A DNA stretch of 6,131 nt, taken from assembly GCA_027083895.1 (NCBI GenBank), contig JALWMN010000072.1, positions 1-6,131 on the forward strand, in the 5' to 3' direction. Shown here piece by piece: positions 1 to 4,986 of this stretch. Position numbers and translations under genes: made by a program. This DNA is from Campylobacteraceae bacterium (GTDB taxonomy: Bacteria; Campylobacterota; Campylobacteria; Campylobacterales; Sulfurovaceae). The first letter of the stretch is position 1. Each line of letters begins with the position of its first letter. The notes below the pieces were generated by a model. That model ran no database searches, was not told the DNA's origin, and saw nothing but the letters and a program-made list of their open reading frames with translations.

Positions 1-1
1 T

Positions 2-265
2 ATCGATGCAACACTTGCAGTAAATGATGCTGTAATTGCAGCAACCGCAATTAGTGAGATGGTGATGGATAGCTATAAAAAAGGGTGCAATAAAGAGAAA
101 GGTTTTGTACTCTTAATTACATTAAAACAAACTAATGGAAGTTACTCTTTAAGTGTAAAAGATTATCCAGAAGGAAAAGAGGCTTTAAGCGAGAAAAAAA
201 CGACACTTCAAAAGCTTAAAGAGAAGTTGCAGCAACTGCGAATGGGAAATGCTAAAGAGAGATAA
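2..265 (+). CDS. C-terminal end of an unrecognised protein (5' end outside window)
   Basis: The reading frame is open from base 2 to the TAA at 263-265, so this is the 3' part of a gene that begins upstream. The ATG at 59 is probably internal: no Shine-Dalgarno precedes it, and the frame upstream reads as sensible protein (IDATLAVNDAVIAAT...). The visible 87 residues comprise an Ala/Val-rich, probably helical stretch, a short middle segment that looks like beta strands (GFVLLITLKQ, then SYSLSVKDY), and a charged Lys/Glu/Leu-rich end (residues after KEALSEKK) with a coiled-coil look. I do not recognise the family and assign no function. The stop lies one base from the stop of the convergent lipoprotein gene, leaving no room for a separate terminator. 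Confidence 0.75.
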   Translation: MDATLAVNDAVIAATAISEMVMDSYKKGCNKEKGFVLLITLKQTNGSYSLSVKDYPEGKEALSEKKTTLQKLKEKLQQLRMGNAKER

Positions 266-266
266 C

Positions 267-800
267 TTATTGGATTCTTCTATCGCCTTCAAGCCATGGT
301 TTAAAGTTATATTTGGGGTCATTTTTTACTTTTGTAAAGTAGAGGACTCCACTCTTTCGCCATGCATCAAGGATTACCCCCTCTTGAAAAGGCGTATTGG
401 GACCTAATACAACAATAACATTATGCTCATCGAGTTGGTTAGCATTGGCTCGACCCCAGCGGAAGCGGAAGTGTTTAAAGTCTCGTGTGCGAATCTCTGC
501 CATGAGATCATCTACAAAGTCATAACAGAGCCCCTTTTTTCGCTTTCCAATATTGACTAAAAAGTTATGATAGAGTGGGGGAGAGACAAGGTTGTAGCGA
601 TTTGCAAGTACTTTAGAGTGTCTTACAGCAAGGGTGGCTAACTCTTTAGACTCCATTGGATCGTTTGATAGTTCTAAAAGCATATTTGTAAGCTGCTCTA
701 TTCGTGGATTATCACTACTTTGGTATAGCGAGTTATAGTGAACACTGCTACATCCACTAAAAAAAAGGATTAAAAAAAGTATTGAAAAAACTCTCGACAT
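267..800 (-). CDS. Lipoprotein with transglutaminase-like Cys-His-Asp triad
   Basis: The protein has about 177 residues. It starts with a short hydrophobic signal (MSRVFSILFLILFF) and a lipobox F-S-G-C with Cys17 as the lipidation site. The mature part has the ordered signature of the transglutaminase-like/papain-like fold: Cys92 in GLCYDF, His126 in DEHNVIVVL and Asp145 in ILDAWR, followed by a W-containing tail (KPWL). From memory, proteobacterial lipoproteins share this C...EHN...LD.WR pattern; their substrates are not established. A peptidase or amide-bond hydrolase acting in the envelope is plausible but inferred. Three in-frame starts lie side by side: TTG (806), ATG (803) and ATG (800). 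The purine-rich AAAGAG at 812-807 is 6 bases from the ATG at 800, 3 from that at 803 and abuts the TTG, so 800 is preferred and 803 is possible. The gene diverges from the protease gene at 855 and shares its promoter region. Confidence 0.85.
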   Translation of the reverse strand: MSRVFSILFLILFFSGCSSVHYNSLYQSSDNPRIEQLTNMLLELSNDPMESKELATLAVRHSKVLANRYNLVSPPLYHNFLVNIGKRKKGLCYDFVDDLMAEIRTRDFKHFRFRWGRANANQLDEHNVIVVLGPNTPFQEGVILDAWRKSGVLYFTKVKNDPKYNFKPWLEGDRRIQ

Positions 801-806
801 CATCAA

Positions 807-812
807 CTCTTT
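807..812 (-). promoter_or_regulatory. Ribosome binding site deciding the start at 800
   Basis: On the - strand this reads AAAGAG. It lies directly against an in-frame TTG (806), 3 bases from the ATG at 803 and 6 bases from the ATG at 800. Spacing favours the last of these. The predicted leader from the palindromic -10 box is only about 12-15 bases, so this site sits almost at the 5' end of the transcript. Confidence 0.5.
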
Positions 813-816
813 TTTT

Positions 817-828
817 GTATAATTATAC
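817..828. promoter_or_regulatory. Palindromic shared -10 region (divergent promoters)
   Basis: The sequence GTATAATTATAC is a perfect 12-bp palindrome between the divergent lipoprotein (-) and protease (+) genes. It gives TATAAT on the + strand (818-823) and TATAAT on the - strand (827-822). On the + side it is preceded by seven T and a G (810-817), which matches the T-tract plus TATAAT style described for Campylobacter vegetative promoters that lack a -35. Transcription starts would fall near 830 (+) and 815 (-), giving leaders of roughly 25 and 12-15 bases. The two polymerases would compete for overlapping bases. The positions are seen; promoter activity is inferred. Confidence 0.65.
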
Positions 829-844
829 CCAATTTTAGCACAAA

Positions 845-848
845 AGGA
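845..848 (+). promoter_or_regulatory. Ribosome binding site supporting a TTG start at 855
   Basis: AGGA lies six bases before the TTG at 855-857. This spacing, and the fact that translation from this codon immediately yields a signal peptide, support a non-ATG start for the protease gene. Confidence 0.65.
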
Positions 849-854
849 TCCCCA

Positions 855-2309
855 TTGCGACTACTGATTCTTATAGCATTTTTTACAGCATCTCTCTTTG
901 CACAGTTAAGCGATTATGATATTAAACATGCTGTTGTAAAGATATACACCTCTTCAAAAGATGCGAGCTATCGTAAGCCGTGGCTTAGTACTACAGAGCG
1001 TTCAAGTGGTAGTGGTGCTTATATTGGCAAAAATCTTATCCTTACCAATGCTCATGTCGTCTCTAATAGTACCTATTTAGAGGTGCAAAAGTATGGGAGT
1101 GCAAGACGCTATGTTGCTAAAGTGGTTGCTGTATCGCACCAACTCGATCTAGCTCTTATTACGGTAGAAAATAGTAGCTTCTTTCAAGATATAAAGGCTC
1201 TTGAGATTGGGGATTTGCCATTTAGCGAAGAGAAGATTTTAGTCTATGGTTACCCAATGGGTGGAAAGACGCTTAGTGTAACCTCTGGGGTAGTATCGCG
1301 AATTGAACACCAGAGCTATGTACATAGTAATGAGAAGTTTCTCTCTATACAGGTAGATGCTGCGATCAATCCTGGCAATAGTGGAGGTCCAGCAATCAGC
1401 AAAGGGAAAATAGTGGGTGTTGTAATGCAAGGGATTACAATGAGCCAAAGTATAGGTTATTTGGTACCAACTGTGATGATAAAGCACTTCTTAAAAGATT
1501 GGAAGGATGGAAAGATCGATGGAGTGCCATCGCTACATATCTTATCTTCAAAGCTTGAAGATAGTGCAAGTAAAGAGTATTATGGGCTTAAAGAGTCGCA
1601 AAGTGGTATTATTGTTAATAAGGTTATGCCACTTGGAAATAGCTATGGATATCTCAAAGAGGATGATATTATATTAGCAATTGATGGGGTAAAAATTGAG
1701 GATGATGCAACAGTTATGTTTCGTCAAGATGAGTATACCTCTGCAAAGTATCTTACAGATCTGCATCAGTTTGGAGAGAGTGTTACGCTTACAATCTTAC
1801 GTAATAAAAAGCAGCTAGAGGTTAAGGTTCCACTTAAGCATAAAAATAGTGAAGTTTGGCTTGTTAAGAGTTACCAGTATGATAGGGATCCTAGCTACTT
1901 TATCTATGGGGGCTATATATTCTCCCCATTGGTTGAAAACCTTATAAGTAGTGGAAAGCATAAAAATTGCCAATTTATTAATCTTTTGCAAAAATTTGCA
2001 ACAAAGAAGAAGCAGGAGCAGGTAGTCCTTTTGGGGGTACTGCCAGATAGAAGCAATCGTGGAAACCAAAACCTCTATAACTATCTTCCAGTAAAACTAA
2101 ATGGCAAAGAGATTGTCGATTTTAAAGACTTCTACACTCGTATAATGGCTATAAAAGATGGATTTATCCGTCTTGTTGATGCTCAAAACCAAAAGGTGAT
2201 TATTAAGGTAAGCAAGGCAAAAGAGAGCCAGAAGCGTATATTAAAGATATACAATATCCAGTATGATAAGTCAGCCGACCTTCGAGCATTAGAGGAGAAG
2301 GTGCAGTGA
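855..2309 (+). CDS. Periplasmic HtrA/Deg-family serine protease, trypsin-PDZ-PDZ (Deg2/Deg9-like)
   Basis: This 484-residue protein starts with a Sec signal (MRLLILIAFFTASLFA, probable cleavage after residue 16). The trypsin-like domain covers about residues 25-215 with an intact triad: His67 in LTNAHVV, Asp98 in LDLALI and Ser176 in NPGNSGGP. A first PDZ domain (about 230-330) contains the strand-turn LKEDDIILAIDGVKI. A second, divergent domain (about 348-470) has GGYIFSPL at 352-359 and VKLNGKEI at 413-420. As I recall it, this is the pattern of the atypical PDZ of plant Deg2/Deg9-type proteases rather than that of DegP/DegS. The expected role is ATP-independent cleavage of misfolded or specific envelope proteins; the actual substrate is unknown. 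Translation starts at TTG. The gene ends in a GTGA overlap with the CitE-like gene, so the two are one operon. The family assignment is firm; the Deg9-like subgroup is less certain. Confidence 0.93.
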   Translation: MRLLILIAFFTASLFAQLSDYDIKHAVVKIYTSSKDASYRKPWLSTTERSSGSGAYIGKNLILTNAHVVSNSTYLEVQKYGSARRYVAKVVAVSHQLDLALITVENSSFFQDIKALEIGDLPFSEEKILVYGYPMGGKTLSVTSGVVSRIEHQSYVHSNEKFLSIQVDAAINPGNSGGPAISKGKIVGVVMQGITMSQSIGYLVPTVMIKHFLKDWKDGKIDGVPSLHILSSKLEDSASKEYYGLKESQSGIIVNKVMPLGNSYGYLKEDDIILAIDGVKIEDDATVMFRQDEYTSAKYLTDLHQFGESVTLTILRNKKQLEVKVPLKHKNSEVWLVKSYQYDRDPSYFIYGGYIFSPLVENLISSGKHKNCQFINLLQKFATKKKQEQVVLLGVLPDRSNRGNQNLYNYLPVKLNGKEIVDFKDFYTRIMAIKDGFIRLVDAQNQKVIIKVSKAKESQKRILKIYNIQYDKSADLRALEEKVQ

Positions 2310-3235
2310 TTTTTGAGAATCTAGAGGAGGTAGAGCAGTTATCTCTTGCTGAGAAAAAGAGACTTTTAAATCCAAAGAATAGATTTAAATTGGTAAAAAA
2401 CCTCCACCGCTCAAATATGATGCTCAATCCTTTGAAGCTAAAGCATCTAAACCGTCTAGATCAGCTAGAAGCTGATGCTGTAACGCTTAATTTAGAAGAT
2501 GCTATTGCCCCCTCACGCAAAAAGGAGGCACTTATTAATATTGCTTTTTTTCTTAGTCATTTAAAAAGTACAAAGAGCGAGATAATTATTCGCATCAATC
2601 CCTTAGAGGAGGGTGGAAGAGAGGAGATTGAGTTTTTAAAAGGTTACTGCTTTAATGCGATCCGAATCTCAAAGGTAAAGAGCCAAGAAGAGGTAGATGA
2701 GGTAGCAACACTCTTAGGGAGCGAAAAGAGGGTACACATTTCGCTCGAGACCAAAGAGGCATTTAACTCACTTTCTAGCTGGAGCCCAAATAGTGCCTTT
2801 GAGCGAGCCAATTTGGGTATTTTAGATCTCTTAGCCGATCTCAAACTACCCCAATCACTACTAACTAATAATAATGCTACAATTGCCTATATTCTCTCTA
2901 AATTCTTAATTGATGCTAAGAGTATTGGGGTGGAGCCAGTCTCATTTATGTATCAAGACTATAAGAACTTAGAGGAGTTTCGTAAACTTTGCTTATGGGA
3001 GAGGAGCTTAGGTTTTCGCTCCAAAGCCTGTATGGGGCCAGCACAAGTAGCAATTGCCAATGAGATATTTGCACCTACGAACGAGGAGATTGAGCGTGCA
3101 AAAGAGATTAAAAGAGCCTTCGAAGCGAGTGCACATAATGCAATCAATGGATTTATGCATCCAAAGTATGGATTTATAGATGAACCAATCTATAGAGATG
3201 CCTGCAATATTTTAAGATATTTTTCTAAAAAATAG
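2306..3235 (+). CDS. CitE-like HpcH/HpaI aldolase / citrate lyase beta-subunit family protein
   Basis: This 309-residue cytoplasmic protein is of normal length for the CitE-like TIM-barrel family, which cleaves or condenses acyl-CoA substrates (citryl-CoA, malyl-CoA and relatives) with Mg2+. Family landmarks in order are LNLEDAIAPSRKKEAL (61-76), the substrate-binding Arg96 in IIIRINPL, Glu148 in SLETKEAFN, Asp174 in LGILDLLADL (Glu148 and Asp174 being the probable metal ligands), and GFRSKACMGPAQV (236-248) followed by the conserved IFAPTNEEIERAKEI tail. In canonical members the last motif reads roughly GK..IHP.Q; here Gly244 stands where His is usual, so activity or substrate may differ. 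The start is GTG at 2306, overlapping the protease stop, with GGAG at 2294-2297 eight bases upstream. No citF, citD or acyl-carrier genes are nearby, so a role as a true citrate lyase subunit is unlikely. The exact reaction is unknown. Confidence 0.85.
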   Translation: MIFENLEEVEQLSLAEKKRLLNPKNRFKLVKNLHRSNMMLNPLKLKHLNRLDQLEADAVTLNLEDAIAPSRKKEALINIAFFLSHLKSTKSEIIIRINPLEEGGREEIEFLKGYCFNAIRISKVKSQEEVDEVATLLGSEKRVHISLETKEAFNSLSSWSPNSAFERANLGILDLLADLKLPQSLLTNNNATIAYILSKFLIDAKSIGVEPVSFMYQDYKNLEEFRKLCLWERSLGFRSKACMGPAQVAIANEIFAPTNEEIERAKEIKRAFEASAHNAINGFMHPKYGFIDEPIYRDACNILRYFSKK

Positions 3236-3281
3236 AATTTTTATAGATTCATTTCAGTTTTAATAATATATAATAATCCCA

Positions 3282-3287
3282 TATAAT
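3282..3287 (+). promoter_or_regulatory. Candidate -10 box of the CAP lipoprotein gene
   Basis: TATAAT is followed by GGTAATATATTAAG. Initiation near 3294 would give a leader of about 56 bases before the ATG at 3350. A second TATAAT at 3269-3274 is an alternative. The whole 3236-3339 gap is extremely AT-rich, so chance matches are likely and the choice is weak. Confidence 0.4.
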
Positions 3288-3339
3288 GGTAATATATTAA
3301 GTTTATTCTAAATTTACAATTTTTTTTGAGTCGTAATGG

Positions 3340-3344
3340 AAGGA
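3340..3344 (+). promoter_or_regulatory. Ribosome binding site fixing the start at 3350
   Basis: AAGGA stands five bases before the ATG at 3350. The frame is open further up to a TTG at 3326, but that codon has only a T-run before it, and using it would add eight polar residues ahead of a lipoprotein signal. The Shine-Dalgarno therefore decides for the ATG. Confidence 0.75.
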
Positions 3345-3349
3345 TTATT

Positions 3350-4009
3350 ATGAAGCTAAAATTAAGTCTACTCCTATTATCGATATTTATTGTAACAAAT
3401 GGGTGTGAAGAGTTACAATTCCCTACAGAATTTGATCTAAATAGTAGTGCTTTTGCAGAGCAACAAAGTCAATTCAAAGATGGTGAAATTATAGATATAG
3501 ATCGTGTCAATCGAGATATAGAGAATGGTAAAGTTAAGGGATGGGAGAGTGCCAAGACACAACAAGATCGCTATTTGGCTCTTTTAAACTATTTTCGATC
3601 ACTTCCAATTCAATGTAATGATGCAAGAGGCTATAAAGGACCAATTAAAGGAGAAGTGACATGGAGTGATTCCCTTGAAGAGGCAGCAATTGCACATAGT
3701 GAAGATCTCTTAGAACATAATCAACTAGGGCACCGAGGAAGCAATGGAAGTACAGCTAGAGAGAGAGTAAAACTACATGGTTTTAGTGGTGAGTATATAG
3801 GTGAAAATGTTGGGTATATAATGAAAGATGGTATTCCTTATAGTGGGAAAGAGTGGATCTCAATTTTTGTAGATTGGATAAATAGTAAAGATGGACACTG
3901 CTCTAATATAATGAGTAGAGAGTATAATAGTTTTGGTATGGGTGAAGCCAAAAGTGAAGAGGGTAATAGTGTTACACTCTTTTGGACACAAGATTTTGGG
4001 AAAATTTAA
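3350..4009 (+). CDS. CAP/SCP-domain lipoprotein
   Basis: The protein has 219 residues. It has an N-terminal signal MKLKLSLLLLSIFIV and a lipobox-like T-N-G-C with Cys19. A linker of about 50 residues rich in Asp/Glu/Gln precedes a CAP (CRISP/antigen 5/PR-1) domain from about residue 70 to the end. Landmarks are YLALLNYFR (75-83), WSDSLEEAAIAHSEDL (105-120), His128 in GHRGSNGST, Glu148 and Glu152 in GEYIGENVGY, His183 in the W-x6-H-C-x-N-I-M segment, and FWTQDFG (211-217). His128, Glu152 and His183 correspond to the conserved CAP cavity residues. Cys89 and Cys184 could form a disulphide. Bacterial CAP proteins are secreted or envelope-attached; roles proposed for the superfamily include lipid binding and proteolysis, and none can be assigned here. 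The gene has its own upstream gap and is convergent with the small lipoprotein gene at 4065-4295. Confidence 0.9.
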   Translation: MKLKLSLLLLSIFIVTNGCEELQFPTEFDLNSSAFAEQQSQFKDGEIIDIDRVNRDIENGKVKGWESAKTQQDRYLALLNYFRSLPIQCNDARGYKGPIKGEVTWSDSLEEAAIAHSEDLLEHNQLGHRGSNGSTARERVKLHGFSGEYIGENVGYIMKDGIPYSGKEWISIFVDWINSKDGHCSNIMSREYNSFGMGEAKSEEGNSVTLFWTQDFGKI

Positions 4010-4015
4010 AACTTT

Positions 4016-4052
4016 ACAAATGAAAACTCTTCTCTATAAAGAGGGTATTTGT
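4016..4052. terminator. Possible imperfect hairpin between convergent genes
   Basis: ACAAAT (4016-4021) can pair with ATTTGT (4047-4052). Inside this, CTCTT (4027-4031) can pair with AAGAG (4039-4043). No clean T-run follows on the + strand, and only a moderately T-rich stretch follows on the - strand (4015 downwards). It may end transcripts from both convergent genes; the evidence is structural only. Confidence 0.3.
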
Positions 4053-4056
4053 GTGG

Positions 4057-4076
4057 AGAGAAGGTTAATCTTCTCT
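4057..4076. terminator. Perfect 7-bp hairpin overlapping the stop of the small lipoprotein gene
   Basis: AGAGAAG (4057-4063) and CTTCTCT (4070-4076) are perfect inverted repeats around a 6-base loop. The structure includes the stop codon (4065-4067) of the - strand gene and lies about 50 bases past the end of the + strand CAP gene. It lacks a following T-run on either strand. It could serve as a 3' stabilising hairpin or a weak bidirectional terminator. Confidence 0.4.
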
Positions 4077-4295
4077 ACTATAAGCGTGTAGTGTATAACC
4101 ATCACTATTCTCACTACATGGGCATTGTTTCTGCTCCTTTGGACAGAAACAATCTTTTTTAATATCACTCTTATACACTACACTTTTTGTAGAACATTCG
4201 CTTGCGACTCTCTTATATGTACCCATATATGTACCCATAGCACAGCCATTAAGAAAAAGTAGTAGGCTACTAGTAATAAAGAAGATAGCTTTCAT
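4065..4295 (-). CDS. Small Cys-rich lipoprotein, unrecognised
   Basis: The 76-residue product has a clear lipoprotein signal: MKAIFFITSSLLLFL followed by N-G-C, with Cys18 as the lipidation site. Only about 58 residues remain after cleavage. They carry five more cysteines (34, 49, 51, 58, 60), four of them as two C-x-C pairs in the segment CFCPKEQKQCPC. This could bind a metal or form disulphides; neither is demonstrated. Residues 20-27 are a doubled M-G-T-Y encoded by a perfect 12-bp tandem duplication. The start is strongly supported: the - strand has AAAGGAG four bases before the ATG at 4295-4293. I do not recognise a family. It diverges from the CopD-like gene. Confidence 0.75.
   Translation of the reverse strand: MKAIFFITSSLLLFLNGCAMGTYMGTYKRVASECSTKSVVYKSDIKKDCFCPKEQKQCPCSENSDGYTLHAYSRED
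4214..4237. repeat. Two perfect 12-bp tandem copies inside the small lipoprotein gene
   Basis: The 12-bp unit tatatgtaccca occurs at 4214-4225 and again at 4226-4237, with no mismatches. Because the unit is 12 bases it stays in frame and encodes the doubled Met-Gly-Thr-Tyr just after the lipidated Cys. It looks like a recent slippage or duplication event. Confidence 0.85.
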
Positions 4296-4335
4296 TTTAC
4301 TCCTTTGAAGTTTTTATTTATAGTACCAAAAATAG

Positions 4336-4343
4336 ATTATAAT
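4336..4343. promoter_or_regulatory. Candidate divergent -10 boxes
   Basis: ATTATAAT is its own reverse complement, so TATAAT is present on the + strand (4338-4343, towards the CopD-like gene) and on the - strand (4341-4336, towards the small lipoprotein). Predicted leaders are about 80 bases (+) and about 35 bases (-). The surrounding gap is very AT-rich, so this is only a candidate. Confidence 0.35.
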
Positions 4344-4373
4344 TACAATTCTTTTAGGAATTAAGTTGTAATT
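4341..4373. repeat. Inverted repeat in the divergent intergenic region
   Basis: AATTACAA (4341-4348) and TTGTAATT (4366-4373) are perfect 8-bp inverted arms separated by 17 bases. The left arm overlaps the candidate -10. Positioned just downstream of a + strand start, it could be a regulator binding site or a leader hairpin. In DNA this AT-rich, an 8-bp match can arise by chance. Confidence 0.35.
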
Positions 4374-4428
4374 TAGTTTATTTTCTTATTGTAATGGTGT
4401 TTAAAAATAAAATTTAAAAAGGAAAATC

Positions 4429-4893
4429 ATGAGTACACTATTTCAAAACTATGCAACAGTGCTTATTTTTTTACATGTGGTTTCAGCAGTTATTTGGATT
4501 GGTGGAATGATCGCTATTCGAGTAGCAGTGCATCCTAGTCTACAGAGTATTGAAGACCCAAAGATAAAATTAGGCAAAACTCTTGAGATTGTAAAGAGAC
4601 TCTTCCACGTAGTGATACCATTTATTGTAATACTTATTATTACTGGAGTCATCTTTGTTTTTGCTGGTTTTAAAACGCCACTTGTGCATATTAAAGAGGC
4701 AATTTGGACTATTATGACACTTAATTATATTTTGATGTATATAAAGCGAGCAAAAGCAGAAAAACTATTTAAGAGTGATAAATTAGCTGATGCAAAAGAG
4801 CAAATGAAGCTGTTACCATCTCTTCTATTGCCAATCAATATTGCTTTAGGAATGGTAGCAATCTATCTTGGAGTAGAATTAGGAGGAAAATAG
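4429..4893 (+). CDS. Four-helix inner-membrane protein, CopD-like
   Basis: The 154-residue protein has four predicted membrane helices at about residues 10-30, 60-80, 88-106 and 131-150. Helix 1 contains the pattern LHVVSAVIWIGGM (15-27), characteristic of the CopD/HemJ-like group, followed by HPSL (35-38). Possible metal or haem ligands near membrane faces are His16, His35, His60 and His87. The loop after helix 3 is positively charged (KRAKAEKLFK), which suggests that it faces the cytoplasm. CopD proteins are linked to copper uptake, whereas HemJ-like relatives bind haem; the sequence alone does not choose, and no copper-handling gene is visible next to it. AAGGA at 4419-4423, five bases from the ATG, supports the start. 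It is followed closely by the last lipoprotein gene on the same strand. Confidence 0.8.
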   Translation: MSTLFQNYATVLIFLHVVSAVIWIGGMIAIRVAVHPSLQSIEDPKIKLGKTLEIVKRLFHVVIPFIVILIITGVIFVFAGFKTPLVHIKEAIWTIMTLNYILMYIKRAKAEKLFKSDKLADAKEQMKLLPSLLLPINIALGMVAIYLGVELGGK

Positions 4894-4910
4894 CACAATT
4901 AAAATATAAA

Positions 4911-4982
4911 TACTCCCATTTTATGGATAGTTTAAAATTAATTTAGTTATAATTTTGAGTACAAAATTCTAAAATGGGAGTA
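4911..4982. repeat. 72-bp segment bounded by perfect 13-bp inverted repeats
   Basis: TACTCCCATTTTA (4911-4923) is repeated exactly in reverse complement as TAAAATGGGAGTA (4970-4982), with 46 bases between. The right arm contains the GGAG (4977-4980) that is the ribosome site of the gene at 4987. The spacer holds a TATAAT (4948-4953). The arms hold most of the G+C of an otherwise very AT-rich gap, so the match is unlikely to be chance. It could form a stem in read-through RNA, act as paired operator half-sites, or represent terminal repeats of a tiny non-coding mobile element. The flanks share only AAA, too little to call a target duplication. Confidence 0.8.
4948..4953 (+). promoter_or_regulatory. 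Candidate -10 box of the large lipoprotein gene
   Basis: TATAAT is preceded by TTTAGT and lies in the spacer of the 13-bp inverted repeat. Initiation near 4960 would give a leader of about 27 bases that contains only the right repeat arm, leaving the GGAG ribosome site unpaired. Confidence 0.5.
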
Positions 4983-4986
4983 AAAT

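Noticed and set aside
59..265. Complete small gene starting at ATG 59
   Set aside because: No ribosome site is present and the frame is open to the window edge with protein-like sequence, so this is the tail of a longer gene.
1239..1487. - strand open frame inside the protease gene
   Set aside because: Opposite the catalytic trypsin domain, with no ribosome site and no protein-like composition; a shadow frame.
1815..2069. - strand open frame inside the protease gene
   Set aside because: Opposite the PDZ region of a well-supported gene; no independent start signal.
2203..2427. - strand open frame spanning the protease/CitE junction
   Set aside because: Antisense to two supported genes that overlap by 4 bases; no independent evidence.
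2306..3235. Calling this gene citE of a citrate lyase complex
   Set aside because: No alpha or gamma subunit or accessory genes are nearby and a conserved His position is Gly; only family-level naming is supported.
3222..3246. Possible terminator TTCTA-loop-TAGAA plus T-run after the CitE-like gene
   Set aside because: The stem is only five mostly A-T pairs and overlaps the stop codon; too weak to call, although a T-run follows.
3326..3349. TTG start giving an 8-residue longer CAP lipoprotein
   Set aside because: No Shine-Dalgarno before the TTG, and the extra residues would precede a normal lipoprotein signal. AAGGA is correctly spaced for the ATG at 3350.
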